Virus record (IMG/VR): IMGVR_UViG_3300046167_000589
Location: 1 to 22,713 of that record
DNA length: 22,713 bases
DNA from: a virus
Strand: one strand, 5' to 3'
The position numbers and the translations under genes are program-made. This document shows positions 15,829 to 22,657 of this stretch, piece after piece. The notes under the pieces are model-generated. The model worked only from the letters and a program-made list of their open reading frames with translations. It searched no databases and was not told the DNA's origin. Every line of letters starts with the position of its first letter. Position 1 is the first letter of the stretch.

Positions 15829-18534
15829 GTGGCTACTTGGTATCTTGAGAAAGACGGTATAGAGTTCGATGTTGAAGCCAAAGACATTGAAGAAGCAAAG
15901 AGTAAGGTTAATGCTTACTTTAAGGAAAGAGAGCCAAAGAAGGAAACCAAGAAAGCGGACATGTCTACCCTAGACAAGGCTGCCGCCGTAGCCACTACGT
16001 TCACCGAAGGATCTATAGGGGGAGGAGATGAGCTAGGAGCCATTGGCAGTATGCTTGGGGGTTCTGTTTATGATCTATTCAATACGGACAAAGACTTGTC
16101 TAAGGTGTTTACTGATAACTTCAAGTGGGATCAGCAAATAGAGCGACAACAGAAAGGAATAGACAGGCTTAGCGATGAGCACCCGGTTCTCTCAGAGGTA
16201 GCTAATGCAGCAGGAATGGTCACAGGGTTAGCGATACCTGCTGCTACTCTATCTAAAGGCAACGCCGCTGCTAAAGTAGTAACGGCCGCAGCAGAAGGCG
16301 CAGTATACGGAGGCTTGTCTTCTAGGGGAGAGGACAGAGCGGAGGGCTTAATGACTGGGGCTGTGATTGGAGGAGCCTTAGGGGGAGCAGGAGTATTAGC
16401 AACCAAATGGCTAACTAAGTCTAAGGATGAGATAGCCAGAATAGACGCAGAAGAGGCAGCTAGGGCAGACAAAGCAGCTGAAGATGATTCGTATATCTGG
16501 GGCGAAGAAGGCTTGGGAGATGTGTCTGCTCCTCTTGTTCAACAAGGCCCTTCTGTTAAGAAGATAGACTCAAGTACTCAGAAGAAGAGCAGGAAGTTTC
16601 TAAAAGACACAGAGGATAAAGAGAGAGTCACTACTCCTTCGGGACTTTGGGCTAAGACTAAAGACCTTTGGAACTACGGAACTAGAGGAACAGCAGAAAG
16701 GGTTCAGGATCTAACGGGAAATAAGAGAGCAGGGATGCTAATAAAGGATGTCGAGATCCTGACAGAGCAGAGTTCTTCAGCAATTGACGATGCTTTTGAG
16801 GAGCTTGCTCCTTTAGCCGGGAGTCTGACTGCCCGAATGCAGCAGGACATCCTCAATATAGGAGCAAAGAACGGAGACTCTAGAGTTACTTACGAGAGCG
16901 TTTTAGAAGGAGCTAAGTCTCCAGAAGAGGCCAAGGCATTTCAAGAGTACTTCGACGTATTGAAAGAAGTCAGGAAGACTGACCTGCCGGGCTGGAGTAG
17001 CAAGAAGAAAGACTACGCCCCTTCTCTCACTAAGGGTGGCGATGCTGGAGATGATAAACTAGGAGTCAATGACTACGAGAATCCCTTAATTGCTTTGAAG
17101 GATCTGGCTAAAGATGTTCAGCAAGCTCGTATCCTTGCGCGGCGCTTTGGAGTTACCGAAGGGGAGCTTGCTAAACTTAAGCCCAAGGGAAGACAGAGTA
17201 GGCTAGATTCTGTTATTGATTTGATTGAGCAAAAGGCATCCCTTCAGGCAGGAAGAACGACTAAGAAGGGAGTCAGAAAAGGAACCGATCAGTCCAAGAA
17301 AGCAGCTGCTGTTTTAGCAGACGGTCTTAGGTCTACTTTAATCAATTCTAAGAAAGGAGGAGAGGCAGTAGGATCTATTGCTAGGAAATTCGCTTCGACG
17401 GGACTACTAGCTAACTGGGGAAACGCAGCCTTGAACGTAGTTGAAGGGGCTACTCTTCCTATCTATCAGAATGGATTCAAGGCATGGGCCGCCACTGTTC
17501 CTAAAATGCTTGCTGCTACTTTTAACAAAGGAAAGTCGGAGGCTGATCCGCAATGGTTGTCTACTAAAGAGTTCGGGCAGGACAAGCAATTCATGGGAGA
17601 AGTTGCTGCTGAGGCTGAAGGAAAGGTAGCCAAGATGGTAGATAACGTAGGCGCATTTACTTATAAGTGGACAGGAGTCCAGAGAGTAAACGACATGGGA
17701 GCGGAGGGTTTAGCCAATACTGCCCTTACGTTTGCTAGGGACATGGCTAAGAAAGGAGATGAGAAGTCACTAAGTCGGCTGCGTAACCACGTAGCTGCGG
17801 AAGGAATGAGTACTAAGGAATTTAACACCTTAGTAAAAGACCTAAGAAGTGGCGGTCGGTCTGCTCCTGTAGATACCTTTGCCGGTCGGGCCATGCTGGC
17901 GCTACAGCCTAGAGGTGCGTCTTCAATGCCTCAGTTCTACAATGACGTTCCTAACGGGAGAGTCGCCTACTCTATGTTGTCCTACATGAACCGAATGTAT
18001 AATGTAATACGCAACGACATAGGGGACAACCTAGCAGACGCTCAGAAGTATGGGATAAACACAGAGAGGGGACGTAAAGCCCTTAAAGAAGCCTCTGTAA
18101 ATGGAGTATCTTTTGCTGCCCTAATGGGACTAGTGAACGGGGTGTGGAACGATGGAAGGTTAGCTTTGTTTGATGGTGAGAAACGAGAAGCCTTAATGAA
18201 AGGAGAGATAAGGGGAAAGGACTTAGGGACTTCTGATGAGTTCCTAGGATGGATGCTTGAGTCTACTACTAATCAGATGGGATCTCTGGCTAGTTCTGGT
18301 CTAGTTAATACAAGGGCAGAAGAGTACGGTGGTTCTAAGTTAGACTTCGCTCCTCCGCCTCTTAAGATGGTAGGCCAGTTCGGTGAAGGTCTGTTCGATG
18401 TAGTTACTGAACAAGATCCTACGAAGCTGCTACGCTTTGGTCAGTCCTACATACCCGGAGTATCGCAGCTGGACAAAGGCAGACGTGCAGTGACAGGCGA
18501 CAGGCTGTTTCAAGAGATAGCCTATGACAATTAA
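15829..18534 (+). CDS. Putative large internal virion (ejection) protein, 901 aa
   Basis: A 901-aa protein starting with GTG behind AGGAG. The first 45 residues form a small beta-alpha domain (ATWYLEKDGIEFDVEAKDIEEAKSKV begins it). Residues about 120-195 are Gly/Ala-rich and hydrophobic (VANAAGMVTGLAIPAATLSK, then MTGAVIGGALGGAGVLATKW), likely membrane-active. The rest is large, charged and helical, with FTYKWTGVQRVNDMGAEG and a conserved-looking C-terminal third (LSYMNRMYNVIRNDIGDN; PPPLKMVGQFGEGLF). I see no lysozyme or lytic transglycosylase motif. Size and position match T7 gp16, the protein that leads genome entry. Arg codons are mostly AGA/AGG (13 of 17 between 16561 and 17400), unlike the capsid gene. 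Confidence 0.77.
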   Translation: MATWYLEKDGIEFDVEAKDIEEAKSKVNAYFKEREPKKETKKADMSTLDKAAAVATTFTEGSIGGGDELGAIGSMLGGSVYDLFNTDKDLSKVFTDNFKWDQQIERQQKGIDRLSDEHPVLSEVANAAGMVTGLAIPAATLSKGNAAAKVVTAAAEGAVYGGLSSRGEDRAEGLMTGAVIGGALGGAGVLATKWLTKSKDEIARIDAEEAARADKAAEDDSYIWGEEGLGDVSAPLVQQGPSVKKIDSSTQKKSRKFLKDTEDKERVTTPSGLWAKTKDLWNYGTRGTAERVQDLTGNKRAGMLIKDVEILTEQSSSAIDDAFEELAPLAGSLTARMQQDILNIGAKNGDSRVTYESVLEGAKSPEEAKAFQEYFDVLKEVRKTDLPGWSSKKKDYAPSLTKGGDAGDDKLGVNDYENPLIALKDLAKDVQQARILARRFGVTEGELAKLKPKGRQSRLDSVIDLIEQKASLQAGRTTKKGVRKGTDQSKKAAAVLADGLRSTLINSKKGGEAVGSIARKFASTGLLANWGNAALNVVEGATLPIYQNGFKAWAATVPKMLAATFNKGKSEADPQWLSTKEFGQDKQFMGEVAAEAEGKVAKMVDNVGAFTYKWTGVQRVNDMGAEGLANTALTFARDMAKKGDEKSLSRLRNHVAAEGMSTKEFNTLVKDLRSGGRSAPVDTFAGRAMLALQPRGASSMPQFYNDVPNGRVAYSMLSYMNRMYNVIRNDIGDNLADAQKYGINTERGRKALKEASVNGVSFAALMGLVNGVWNDGRLALFDGEKREALMKGEIRGKDLGTSDEFLGWMLESTTNQMGSLASSGLVNTRAEEYGGSKLDFAPPPLKMVGQFGEGLFDVVTEQDPTKLLRFGQSYIPGVSQLDKGRRAVTGDRLFQEIAYDN

Positions 18535-18552
18535 TCACAAGGATGCAGTAAC

Positions 18553-18903
18553 GTGAGTACTGAAGATGTAGAAAGAAAGATAGCTCACCTAGAGCGTAGC
18601 GTAGCTGCCCTTGGGAGTCAGACTGTTGTAAACAGCGAGGCTTCCAAGGGTCTGGTGCGTACCTCTGAGGAGCGACTGCACTACATACGAGAGAGATTCG
18701 ATAAGCTAGATGCCACTGTGTCTCAGGCGGAGAGTAGTAACAAGTACTGGACGACTACGCTTCTGTCTGTGATCTTTGCCGTGGCTATCTCTGTGAACTA
18801 CATGTACGTAGAGCCACTAGTAGAGAAGCAGGGCCTGATAGACAGGAGGTTAATGGATGCTGAAGCGAAGCTTAATCGTATTATCCACAATGATGATGAT
18901 TAG
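18553..18903 (+). CDS. Coiled-coil protein with one membrane segment, 116 aa
   Basis: A 116-aa product starting with GTG, preceded by AAGGA at long spacing. Residues 1-60 are charged and helical (VERKIAHLERSVAALGSQ; RFDKLDATVSQAES), residues 66-86 form one transmembrane helix (YWTTTLLSVIFAVAISVNYM), and the C-terminus is again charged helix ending in HNDDD. The last 47 nt overlap the lipoprotein gene in another frame. Embedded or overlapping membrane-protein and lipoprotein genes recall spanin pairs (Rz/Rz1), but typical inner spanins have an N-terminal rather than central membrane helix, so a holin-associated or other lysis or virion role is equally possible. Confidence 0.75.
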   Translation: MSTEDVERKIAHLERSVAALGSQTVVNSEASKGLVRTSEERLHYIRERFDKLDATVSQAESSNKYWTTTLLSVIFAVAISVNYMYVEPLVEKQGLIDRRLMDAEAKLNRIIHNDDD

Positions 18904-19249
18904 TTGTACTGGTCTTGGAGGGGAAGCACTCAAGCAGGTAGCTGGAGCGGCCATAGGAGAGCGTAGGGCGGCCATAGAGGCACGCGTCAACGCAGGGAAG
19001 GGTGAGGCAAGGGGTGACCAGAGCGTCGCTCAGAACGCCAATACGGCCCTCTCAGGGCAGGTCAACACTACCAGTGATTACGGGGATGTGGGGAAGGTAG
19101 TCAACGAGTCAGGACTAAAGCTGCATGAGTTGCTGCTACTAGTCCTGCTCGCTGGCTGGGCGATACCGTCGCCCTCGGAAATGCTACTTAGTATGGTACG
19201 TGTAGTACGTAATGCTAGGTATGTATGGAGACACCAGCCTCCACCCTAG
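18857..19249 (+). CDS. Phage lipoprotein with C-terminal membrane segment, 130 aa
   Basis: A 130-aa protein with a lipoprotein signal (basic MLKRS, hydrophobic core, MMISC with lipidated Cys17). A polar Ala/Gly/Asn-rich linker follows, then a second hydrophobic segment at residues 91-107 (LLLLVLLAGWAIPSPSEML region) and a basic tail. Small phage lipoproteins ending in a membrane segment with GW-x-x-PSP occur near lysis genes of other podoviruses (recollection, not alignment). AGGAGG lies about 8 nt upstream of the ATG, inside the overlapping 116-aa gene. Its stop TAG is part of a CTAG that is also the stop of the opposing gene. Outer-membrane spanin-like or exclusion function are candidates; neither is shown. 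Confidence 0.72.
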   Translation: MLKRSLIVLSTMMMISCTGLGGEALKQVAGAAIGERRAAIEARVNAGKGEARGDQSVAQNANTALSGQVNTTSDYGDVGKVVNESGLKLHELLLLVLLAGWAIPSPSEMLLSMVRVVRNARYVWRHQPPP

Positions 19250-19581
19250 CAGCCTGAGCCGCCAAAGGTGAGACTGTCGCATTCTTCAGTCTCTTCTTCT
19301 GGCTCTGGCTCAACAACAACCTCCTCGGAACAGCTGTAGCTGCCGCCTCCGAAGGTGAAGCCAGTGTCCTGAGTACAGCTCTCAGTGACCTGAACGCTAG
19401 GCACTAGCGGACGTATGTCAAATCCACCCTCATTGAAGCGAGTGAACTCCCACAGCTGGCCTTCGCTTATGTAGACCCTAGAGCCTACCGGCAGGTCTAG
19501 CTGTGTTCCATCGTTGAGGTACAGTGTAGCCGCGTGTGTGGCTGATGCTGTTAATAATAATGCTAATACAAAGTTCTTCAT
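19246..19581 (-). CDS. Secreted Cys-rich protein, 111 aa
   Basis: The start chosen is ATG 19581, where the protein begins with a clear Sec signal peptide (MKNFVLALLLTASATHA, cleavage before ATLYL) and GGAGAG lies upstream; a longer frame to 19695 lacks this logic. The mature protein has a beta domain (LYLNDGTQLDLPVGSRVYIS, WEFTRFNEGGFDI) and a C-terminal tail with four Cys, two similar TFGGGSYSC / TFGGSGC endings and an acidic Pro/Glu linker between. It should be periplasmic or secreted, with likely disulfides. It is the last gene of the operon, coupled to the 68-aa gene by ATGA. Function unknown; an envelope-modifying or superinfection-exclusion role is conceivable. Confidence 0.75.
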   Translation of the reverse strand: MKNFVLALLLTASATHAATLYLNDGTQLDLPVGSRVYISEGQLWEFTRFNEGGFDIRPLVPSVQVTESCTQDTGFTFGGGSYSCSEEVVVEPEPEEETEECDSLTFGGSGC

Positions 19582-19784
19582 TCTTGCTCTCCGTCGTTTG
19601 CGATCCGACCCATGTCGGTGTGTAGTCGAACCCGGAAGTATTCCTCCGCACGTTCTGTGTAAAAGTTCTTCATCCTTAAATCTAGTTCCTCCCATGGCTT
19701 GTTAGTCTGGATACGAATGGTAGTCCCAGCAGTTTCATACCACTGGGCATACCCTTCATCTAGCTTCTCTTCTTTAATCCTCAC
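19578..19784 (-). CDS. Hypothetical protein, 68 aa
   Basis: A GTG start at 19784 with AAGGAGG six bases upstream, inside the end of the 53-aa gene (11-nt overlap). The product is a small soluble mixed protein (EGYAQWYETAGTTIRIQTNK; ERAEEYFRVRLHTDMGRI) with no membrane segment or known motif. Its stop overlaps the start of the secreted protein as ATGA, so translation of the two is probably coupled. Real by ribosome site and spacing; function unknown. Confidence 0.7.
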   Translation of the reverse strand: MRIKEEKLDEGYAQWYETAGTTIRIQTNKPWEELDLRMKNFYTERAEEYFRVRLHTDMGRIANDGEQE

Positions 19785-19935
19785 TTAGATCCTCCTTGAT
19801 CTTCTCTAGTATAGCCAGAAGCATGTTCCTTTCTATTAGGATTCCGCGCATGTAGCTATGGCAAGCCATGATGTAGAAGCCAGCAGCGATCAAGCCGCCA
19901 GCCCCTACACCTAATGCCCATGTTGATACAATCAT
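19774..19935 (-). CDS. Small membrane protein, 53 aa
   Basis: A 53-aa protein whose ATG overlaps the stop of the ribonucleotide reductase gene (ATGA) and has GGGAG upstream. Residues 5-25 form a Gly/Ala-rich transmembrane helix (WALGVGAGGLIAAGFYIMA), followed by a charged amphipathic helix (LLAILEKIKEDLSED) that would face the cytoplasm if the N-terminus is outside. It overlaps the next gene by 11 nt. It is a typical phage membrane microprotein; function unknown. Confidence 0.65.
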   Translation of the reverse strand: MIVSTWALGVGAGGLIAAGFYIMACHSYMRGILIERNMLLAILEKIKEDLSED

Positions 19936-21827
19936 TCTGCACTCCCTACGATTTCACAGACGCCGCCAGTACAGGCAAGCTCTTGACTACTTGTTGTTGT
20001 ATCCTCTAGCTCATAACTAGGGAACAGCGACCAGTCTACCTCAGGGAACTCCTCAACAGCCAGCTCGTAAGCAAGGCTATCTATCTGCTGATACGGTGCC
20101 TGTTGGTACGTACCGTTATCGTATGGCAGCATACTAACACCACTCATAATATCCCAGTTGTCCCATACCCACTGCATCATGCCGAGGTAGTTGTCATCCG
20201 TGTAGTACACAGTGATGCTAGGCTTATGCTCACACCACGCCTCTTGGTATATCTTCCATAGTCGGAGTTGCTCCAGCGCATCCTGCTCGTCCCTCGTCAC
20301 CGCTGTATCTGGTGTCTTGATAGGGAAGCTGAAGATGGTGGTGGTGTCCGGCTTCATGACACACGGCTCATTAGGTACGCCTTGGTCACGCATGAAAGCA
20401 GTCATTGGATCTTTGTTATCCTGTCGCACTGTCCGTGTGTAGAACCTAGAGTAGGCTGGGTGAATGCCTGAGCTGCACAAGGCTAGCTGGCTCACCGTAC
20501 CACTTGGCTTGACACACGTTATAGCTACAGACACAGGGATCTTCAGCTGCTTGGCCCACTTCTTGTTCACCGTGATGGCATGCTCCCGCATGGTGGTTAG
20601 CCATTCGGTTAGCTTCTCGTCACCTTCGCTTCCGTTCAGGACAGGGTGATCCATGATGCCTGTTAGGCTCACACCCAGCAGCCGTTCTTCCTCACAGTTG
20701 TTCTGCCATACCTTACGCAAGTAGCGGAAGTCCGTCAGTGTAGACTGCAACGTACCAAAGATAGTAGCAGCGTCCACCTTATGCAGCAGGTCTTCAAGCC
20801 TGTCGTCAGCCCGGACTATAACCTCAGAGAGATTACAGAACTCAGACGGTCGAAGGATGATCTCGGAACAGGGGTTACAGCCCCACTTGTGTCCAGTCTC
20901 TCTGCGACCGTGTGACTCAATGATCTTATCCGCAGCTTCACGGTTGAAGAAGCCTCGCTCACCGCTGTAGCTCTCGTACAGGGCTTTGGACTGGTTCATG
21001 TAGAAGTGGAAGTCAGGCTTCTTCTCGTAGCAGGCTGAGTTATTAGCCAACGCACGTTGCCCGTCTGTGTTCCACCAAGCACCAGACTTAGCCGTAGCCA
21101 TGCGATCAGACGTTGGTGAGCTTAAGGAGATCAATGCACTGCGTCGAACCCCACCGACCACCACAATGGCAGCGACTTTACAGATGAGATCGTGTGCCTC
21201 TAGGTCTGTCAGCTTACGGCCAGCAGCCTTGCGGAACAGAGCCACTGTGAAGTTGAACAGATCCACCAGCGGAGCAGGGCCTGACGCTCGACCACCGAAG
21301 GTCTTGAGCTTAGCACCAGCAGGGCGTACCTTACTCACATCCCACGATGGTACTTCACCAGTCCACAGCATAGCGAGCAGCTGCTTGAATGCCTTAGCCC
21401 ACCCCACCTTGGAGTCAGCCACTACAATCACTGAGTCTGTATCATGGAACTCTTCAGCTACGATGGGTAGCTTAGCAACCTCGTCACGCTCACAGCTAAA
21501 GCCTACGCCTGTCCCACAAAGTAGGATGTACATGCACTCATCGAAGGCCCGAGGGTGGTCGATGCTGAGGTAGGCACAGTTGTATCCAGCTACGTGGTCA
21601 CGATCCAGCGCAGGGCCAGCAGTCATGAGAGCACGCATACTAGGTACTACGTCTAAGTCTACGATCATCTTACGTAGGGTGTTGGCTTGCATGTTCGTAA
21701 GCAAACCCTTGTCTTTCCAGTAGTTAGTGTAACGAGAGCATGTCTCGTCCCATGTCTCACGTCGGCCAGCGTACTCAATCCATCTGGCGTAGCGGGACAT
21801 GGCTATAAAGTTCTGGTAATCATTCAT
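19932..21827 (-). CDS. nrdJ: Adenosylcobalamin-dependent (class II) ribonucleotide reductase
   Basis: A 631-aa monomeric-type reductase that makes deoxyribonucleotides from ribonucleotides (NTPs in the Lactobacillus leichmannii type) using vitamin B12 coenzyme. Visible active-site features: Cys84 (CAYLS; equals Cys119 of L. leichmannii), CGTGVGF at 104-110, NPCSE at 318-322 with the thiyl-radical Cys320 and Glu322, and Cys331 eleven residues on, the redox partner. A C-terminal pair Cys619/Cys624 (CTGGVC) would relay electrons from thioredoxin-type donors. It is about 100 residues shorter than the L. leichmannii enzyme. The start is ATG 21827 behind AAGGA; the frame is open to 21989 but upstream codes for another small gene. 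It needs cobalamin from the host, and is common in marine phages. Confidence 0.95.
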   Translation of the reverse strand: MNDYQNFIAMSRYARWIEYAGRRETWDETCSRYTNYWKDKGLLTNMQANTLRKMIVDLDVVPSMRALMTAGPALDRDHVAGYNCAYLSIDHPRAFDECMYILLCGTGVGFSCERDEVAKLPIVAEEFHDTDSVIVVADSKVGWAKAFKQLLAMLWTGEVPSWDVSKVRPAGAKLKTFGGRASGPAPLVDLFNFTVALFRKAAGRKLTDLEAHDLICKVAAIVVVGGVRRSALISLSSPTSDRMATAKSGAWWNTDGQRALANNSACYEKKPDFHFYMNQSKALYESYSGERGFFNREAADKIIESHGRRETGHKWGCNPCSEIILRPSEFCNLSEVIVRADDRLEDLLHKVDAATIFGTLQSTLTDFRYLRKVWQNNCEEERLLGVSLTGIMDHPVLNGSEGDEKLTEWLTTMREHAITVNKKWAKQLKIPVSVAITCVKPSGTVSQLALCSSGIHPAYSRFYTRTVRQDNKDPMTAFMRDQGVPNEPCVMKPDTTTIFSFPIKTPDTAVTRDEQDALEQLRLWKIYQEAWCEHKPSITVYYTDDNYLGMMQWVWDNWDIMSGVSMLPYDNGTYQQAPYQQIDSLAYELAVEEFPEVDWSLFPSYELEDTTTSSQELACTGGVCEIVGSAE

Positions 21828-21910
21828 GAAAGATCCTTGTAGATTGCAATACAAAAGAGGACTAGCAAACCAGCTAGCCCAGCGAATAGTCCAAAGAGAA
21901 AGCAGCTCAT
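21824..21910 (-). CDS. Membrane microprotein, 28 aa
   Basis: A 28-aa peptide (begins MSCFLFGLFAGLAG, ends IAIYKDLS) that is essentially one transmembrane helix with small-residue GLFAGLAG packing motifs and a short cytoplasmic tail. The ATG has AAGGA upstream and overlaps the stop of the 70-aa gene (ATGA); the stop overlaps the reductase start (ATGA). Such perfect chaining makes chance unlikely, though its only role could be translational coupling into the reductase gene. Confidence 0.6.
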   Translation of the reverse strand: MSCFLFGLFAGLAGLLVLFCIAIYKDLS

Positions 21911-22119
21911 AGTATCTTCCTTGCAAACACACGGTCAGCCAGATGACTATTGTAGCAATGCTCTTGCTGGAAGAAGAAGAGAATATCAATAACGCATACA
22001 GCCCACATCCTGTTCTCCCTCCAGCACCTGCCGCTTAGTGTCTCATTAGGATCACCGATGAACACAGCCGCGTTAAGCAGCTGCGACAGGGCGGTAGCGA
22101 TGTTGATTAGATACTTCAT
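21907..22119 (-). CDS. Conserved phage protein of unknown function, 70 aa
   Basis: A 70-aa protein with the pattern LLNAAVFIGDPNETLSGRCWRE, then VIDILFFFQQEHC near the middle. Short phage and prophage proteins with a GxPxETLSGRxxR...LFF...HC layout are widespread (recollection), with no assigned role. Its hydrophobic stretches are short, so a peripheral membrane protein is plausible. AAGGAG lies eight bases before the ATG. Its start overlaps the stop of the 21-aa gene (TGATG) and its stop overlaps the 28-aa gene (ATGA). Confidence 0.8.
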   Translation of the reverse strand: MKYLINIATALSQLLNAAVFIGDPNETLSGRCWRENRMWAVCVIDILFFFQQEHCYNSHLADRVFARKIL

Positions 22120-22184
22120 CAGTCGATCTCCTTAACAACCAGATAGCCGATGATAACCATAAGTAGTACCTCAGCAGGGGTCAT
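22119..22184 (-). CDS. Membrane microprotein, 21 aa
   Basis: A 21-aa peptide, MTPAEVLLMVIIGYLVVKEID, with one short hydrophobic helix and charged ends. The ATG overlaps the stop of the diphosphohydrolase gene (ATGA) and has GGAGG upstream; the stop overlaps the next start (TGATG). Real translation is likely from this fit, but length makes it the least certain of the microproteins. Confidence 0.5.
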   Translation of the reverse strand: MTPAEVLLMVIIGYLVVKEID

Positions 22185-22657
22185 CTCTTCAGCTCCTCCG
22201 GGTGATTCTCTAGCATGTGCAGCATCTGGATTAGATTACACGCTGCGTGTGCTATGTGACTGCGGCCTGATTCGTCGTCGTTGTCTTCACCCGCCTGCCA
22301 TGCAGACATGTGTCTCTGTAGACAGGCGAAGCTAACCTCCCAGCTGGTGGGCTTGAGCCAGTTGCCACGCTCGTACTTGCTAGCCCCGTACTCCAACACC
22401 TTAGCCACCTCTGCGAGTGCAGCCATAGGGATGAGGGAGTAGTCGGGCTTGCCTGTGTTGTGGCGTAGGCTCCGGTTAGGTTTCATGTAGTTCATCATAC
22501 GTGCATCGTACTCGTCGTGTGCCTTGGCCCGTTCAGCCTTCTTATCTTTGGAGTTAAGTAACTCGTCTAGCTTCTCACCTTTCGGCCTGATAGCTGCCGC
22601 TGCGAACTTGTACTCAGGCGTCTCGTCTAATGGCATGTTCCTAGTGCACCGTGTCAT
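22181..22657 (-). CDS. dATP/dGTP diphosphohydrolase-family (DUF5664-like) protein
   Basis: A 158-aa protein whose C-terminal half matches the phage dATP/dGTP diphosphohydrolase N-terminal (DUF5664) pattern: HNTGKPDYSLIP, ALAEVAKVLEYGASKYERGNW, SFACLQRHMSAWQAGEDNDDESG and HIAHAACNLIQMLHM. Glu, His and Asp side chains in these helices resemble MazG-type metal sites. It may trim dNTPs and so act with the ribonucleotide reductase three genes downstream in pool control; the exact substrate is unknown. The start chosen is ATG 22657, with GGGGAGG at good spacing; ATG 22693 and 22636 are alternatives. The upstream gene ends inside this gene's 5' end. Confidence 0.8.
   Translation of the reverse strand: MTRCTRNMPLDETPEYKFAAAAIRPKGEKLDELLNSKDKKAERAKAHDEYDARMMNYMKPNRSLRHNTGKPDYSLIPMAALAEVAKVLEYGASKYERGNWLKPTSWEVSFACLQRHMSAWQAGEDNDDESGRSHIAHAACNLIQMLHMLENHPEELKR

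Noticed and set aside
19570-19673. 12-bp repeat AAAGTTCTTCAT at 19570 and 19662
   Set aside because: Both encode Met-Lys-Asn-Phe in unrelated contexts; likely coincidence.
19582-19695. N-terminal extension of the secreted protein to ATG 19695
   Set aside because: It would bury a good signal peptide and overlap the 68-aa gene; ATG 19581 has a ribosome site.
21067-21573. 168-aa open frame on the + strand
   Set aside because: Antisense to the reductase core, no ribosome site or coherent fold.
21828-21989. 54-residue N-terminal extension of the reductase
   Set aside because: Region encodes the 28-aa peptide and the end of the 70-aa protein in other frames; RNR family starts fit ATG 21827.
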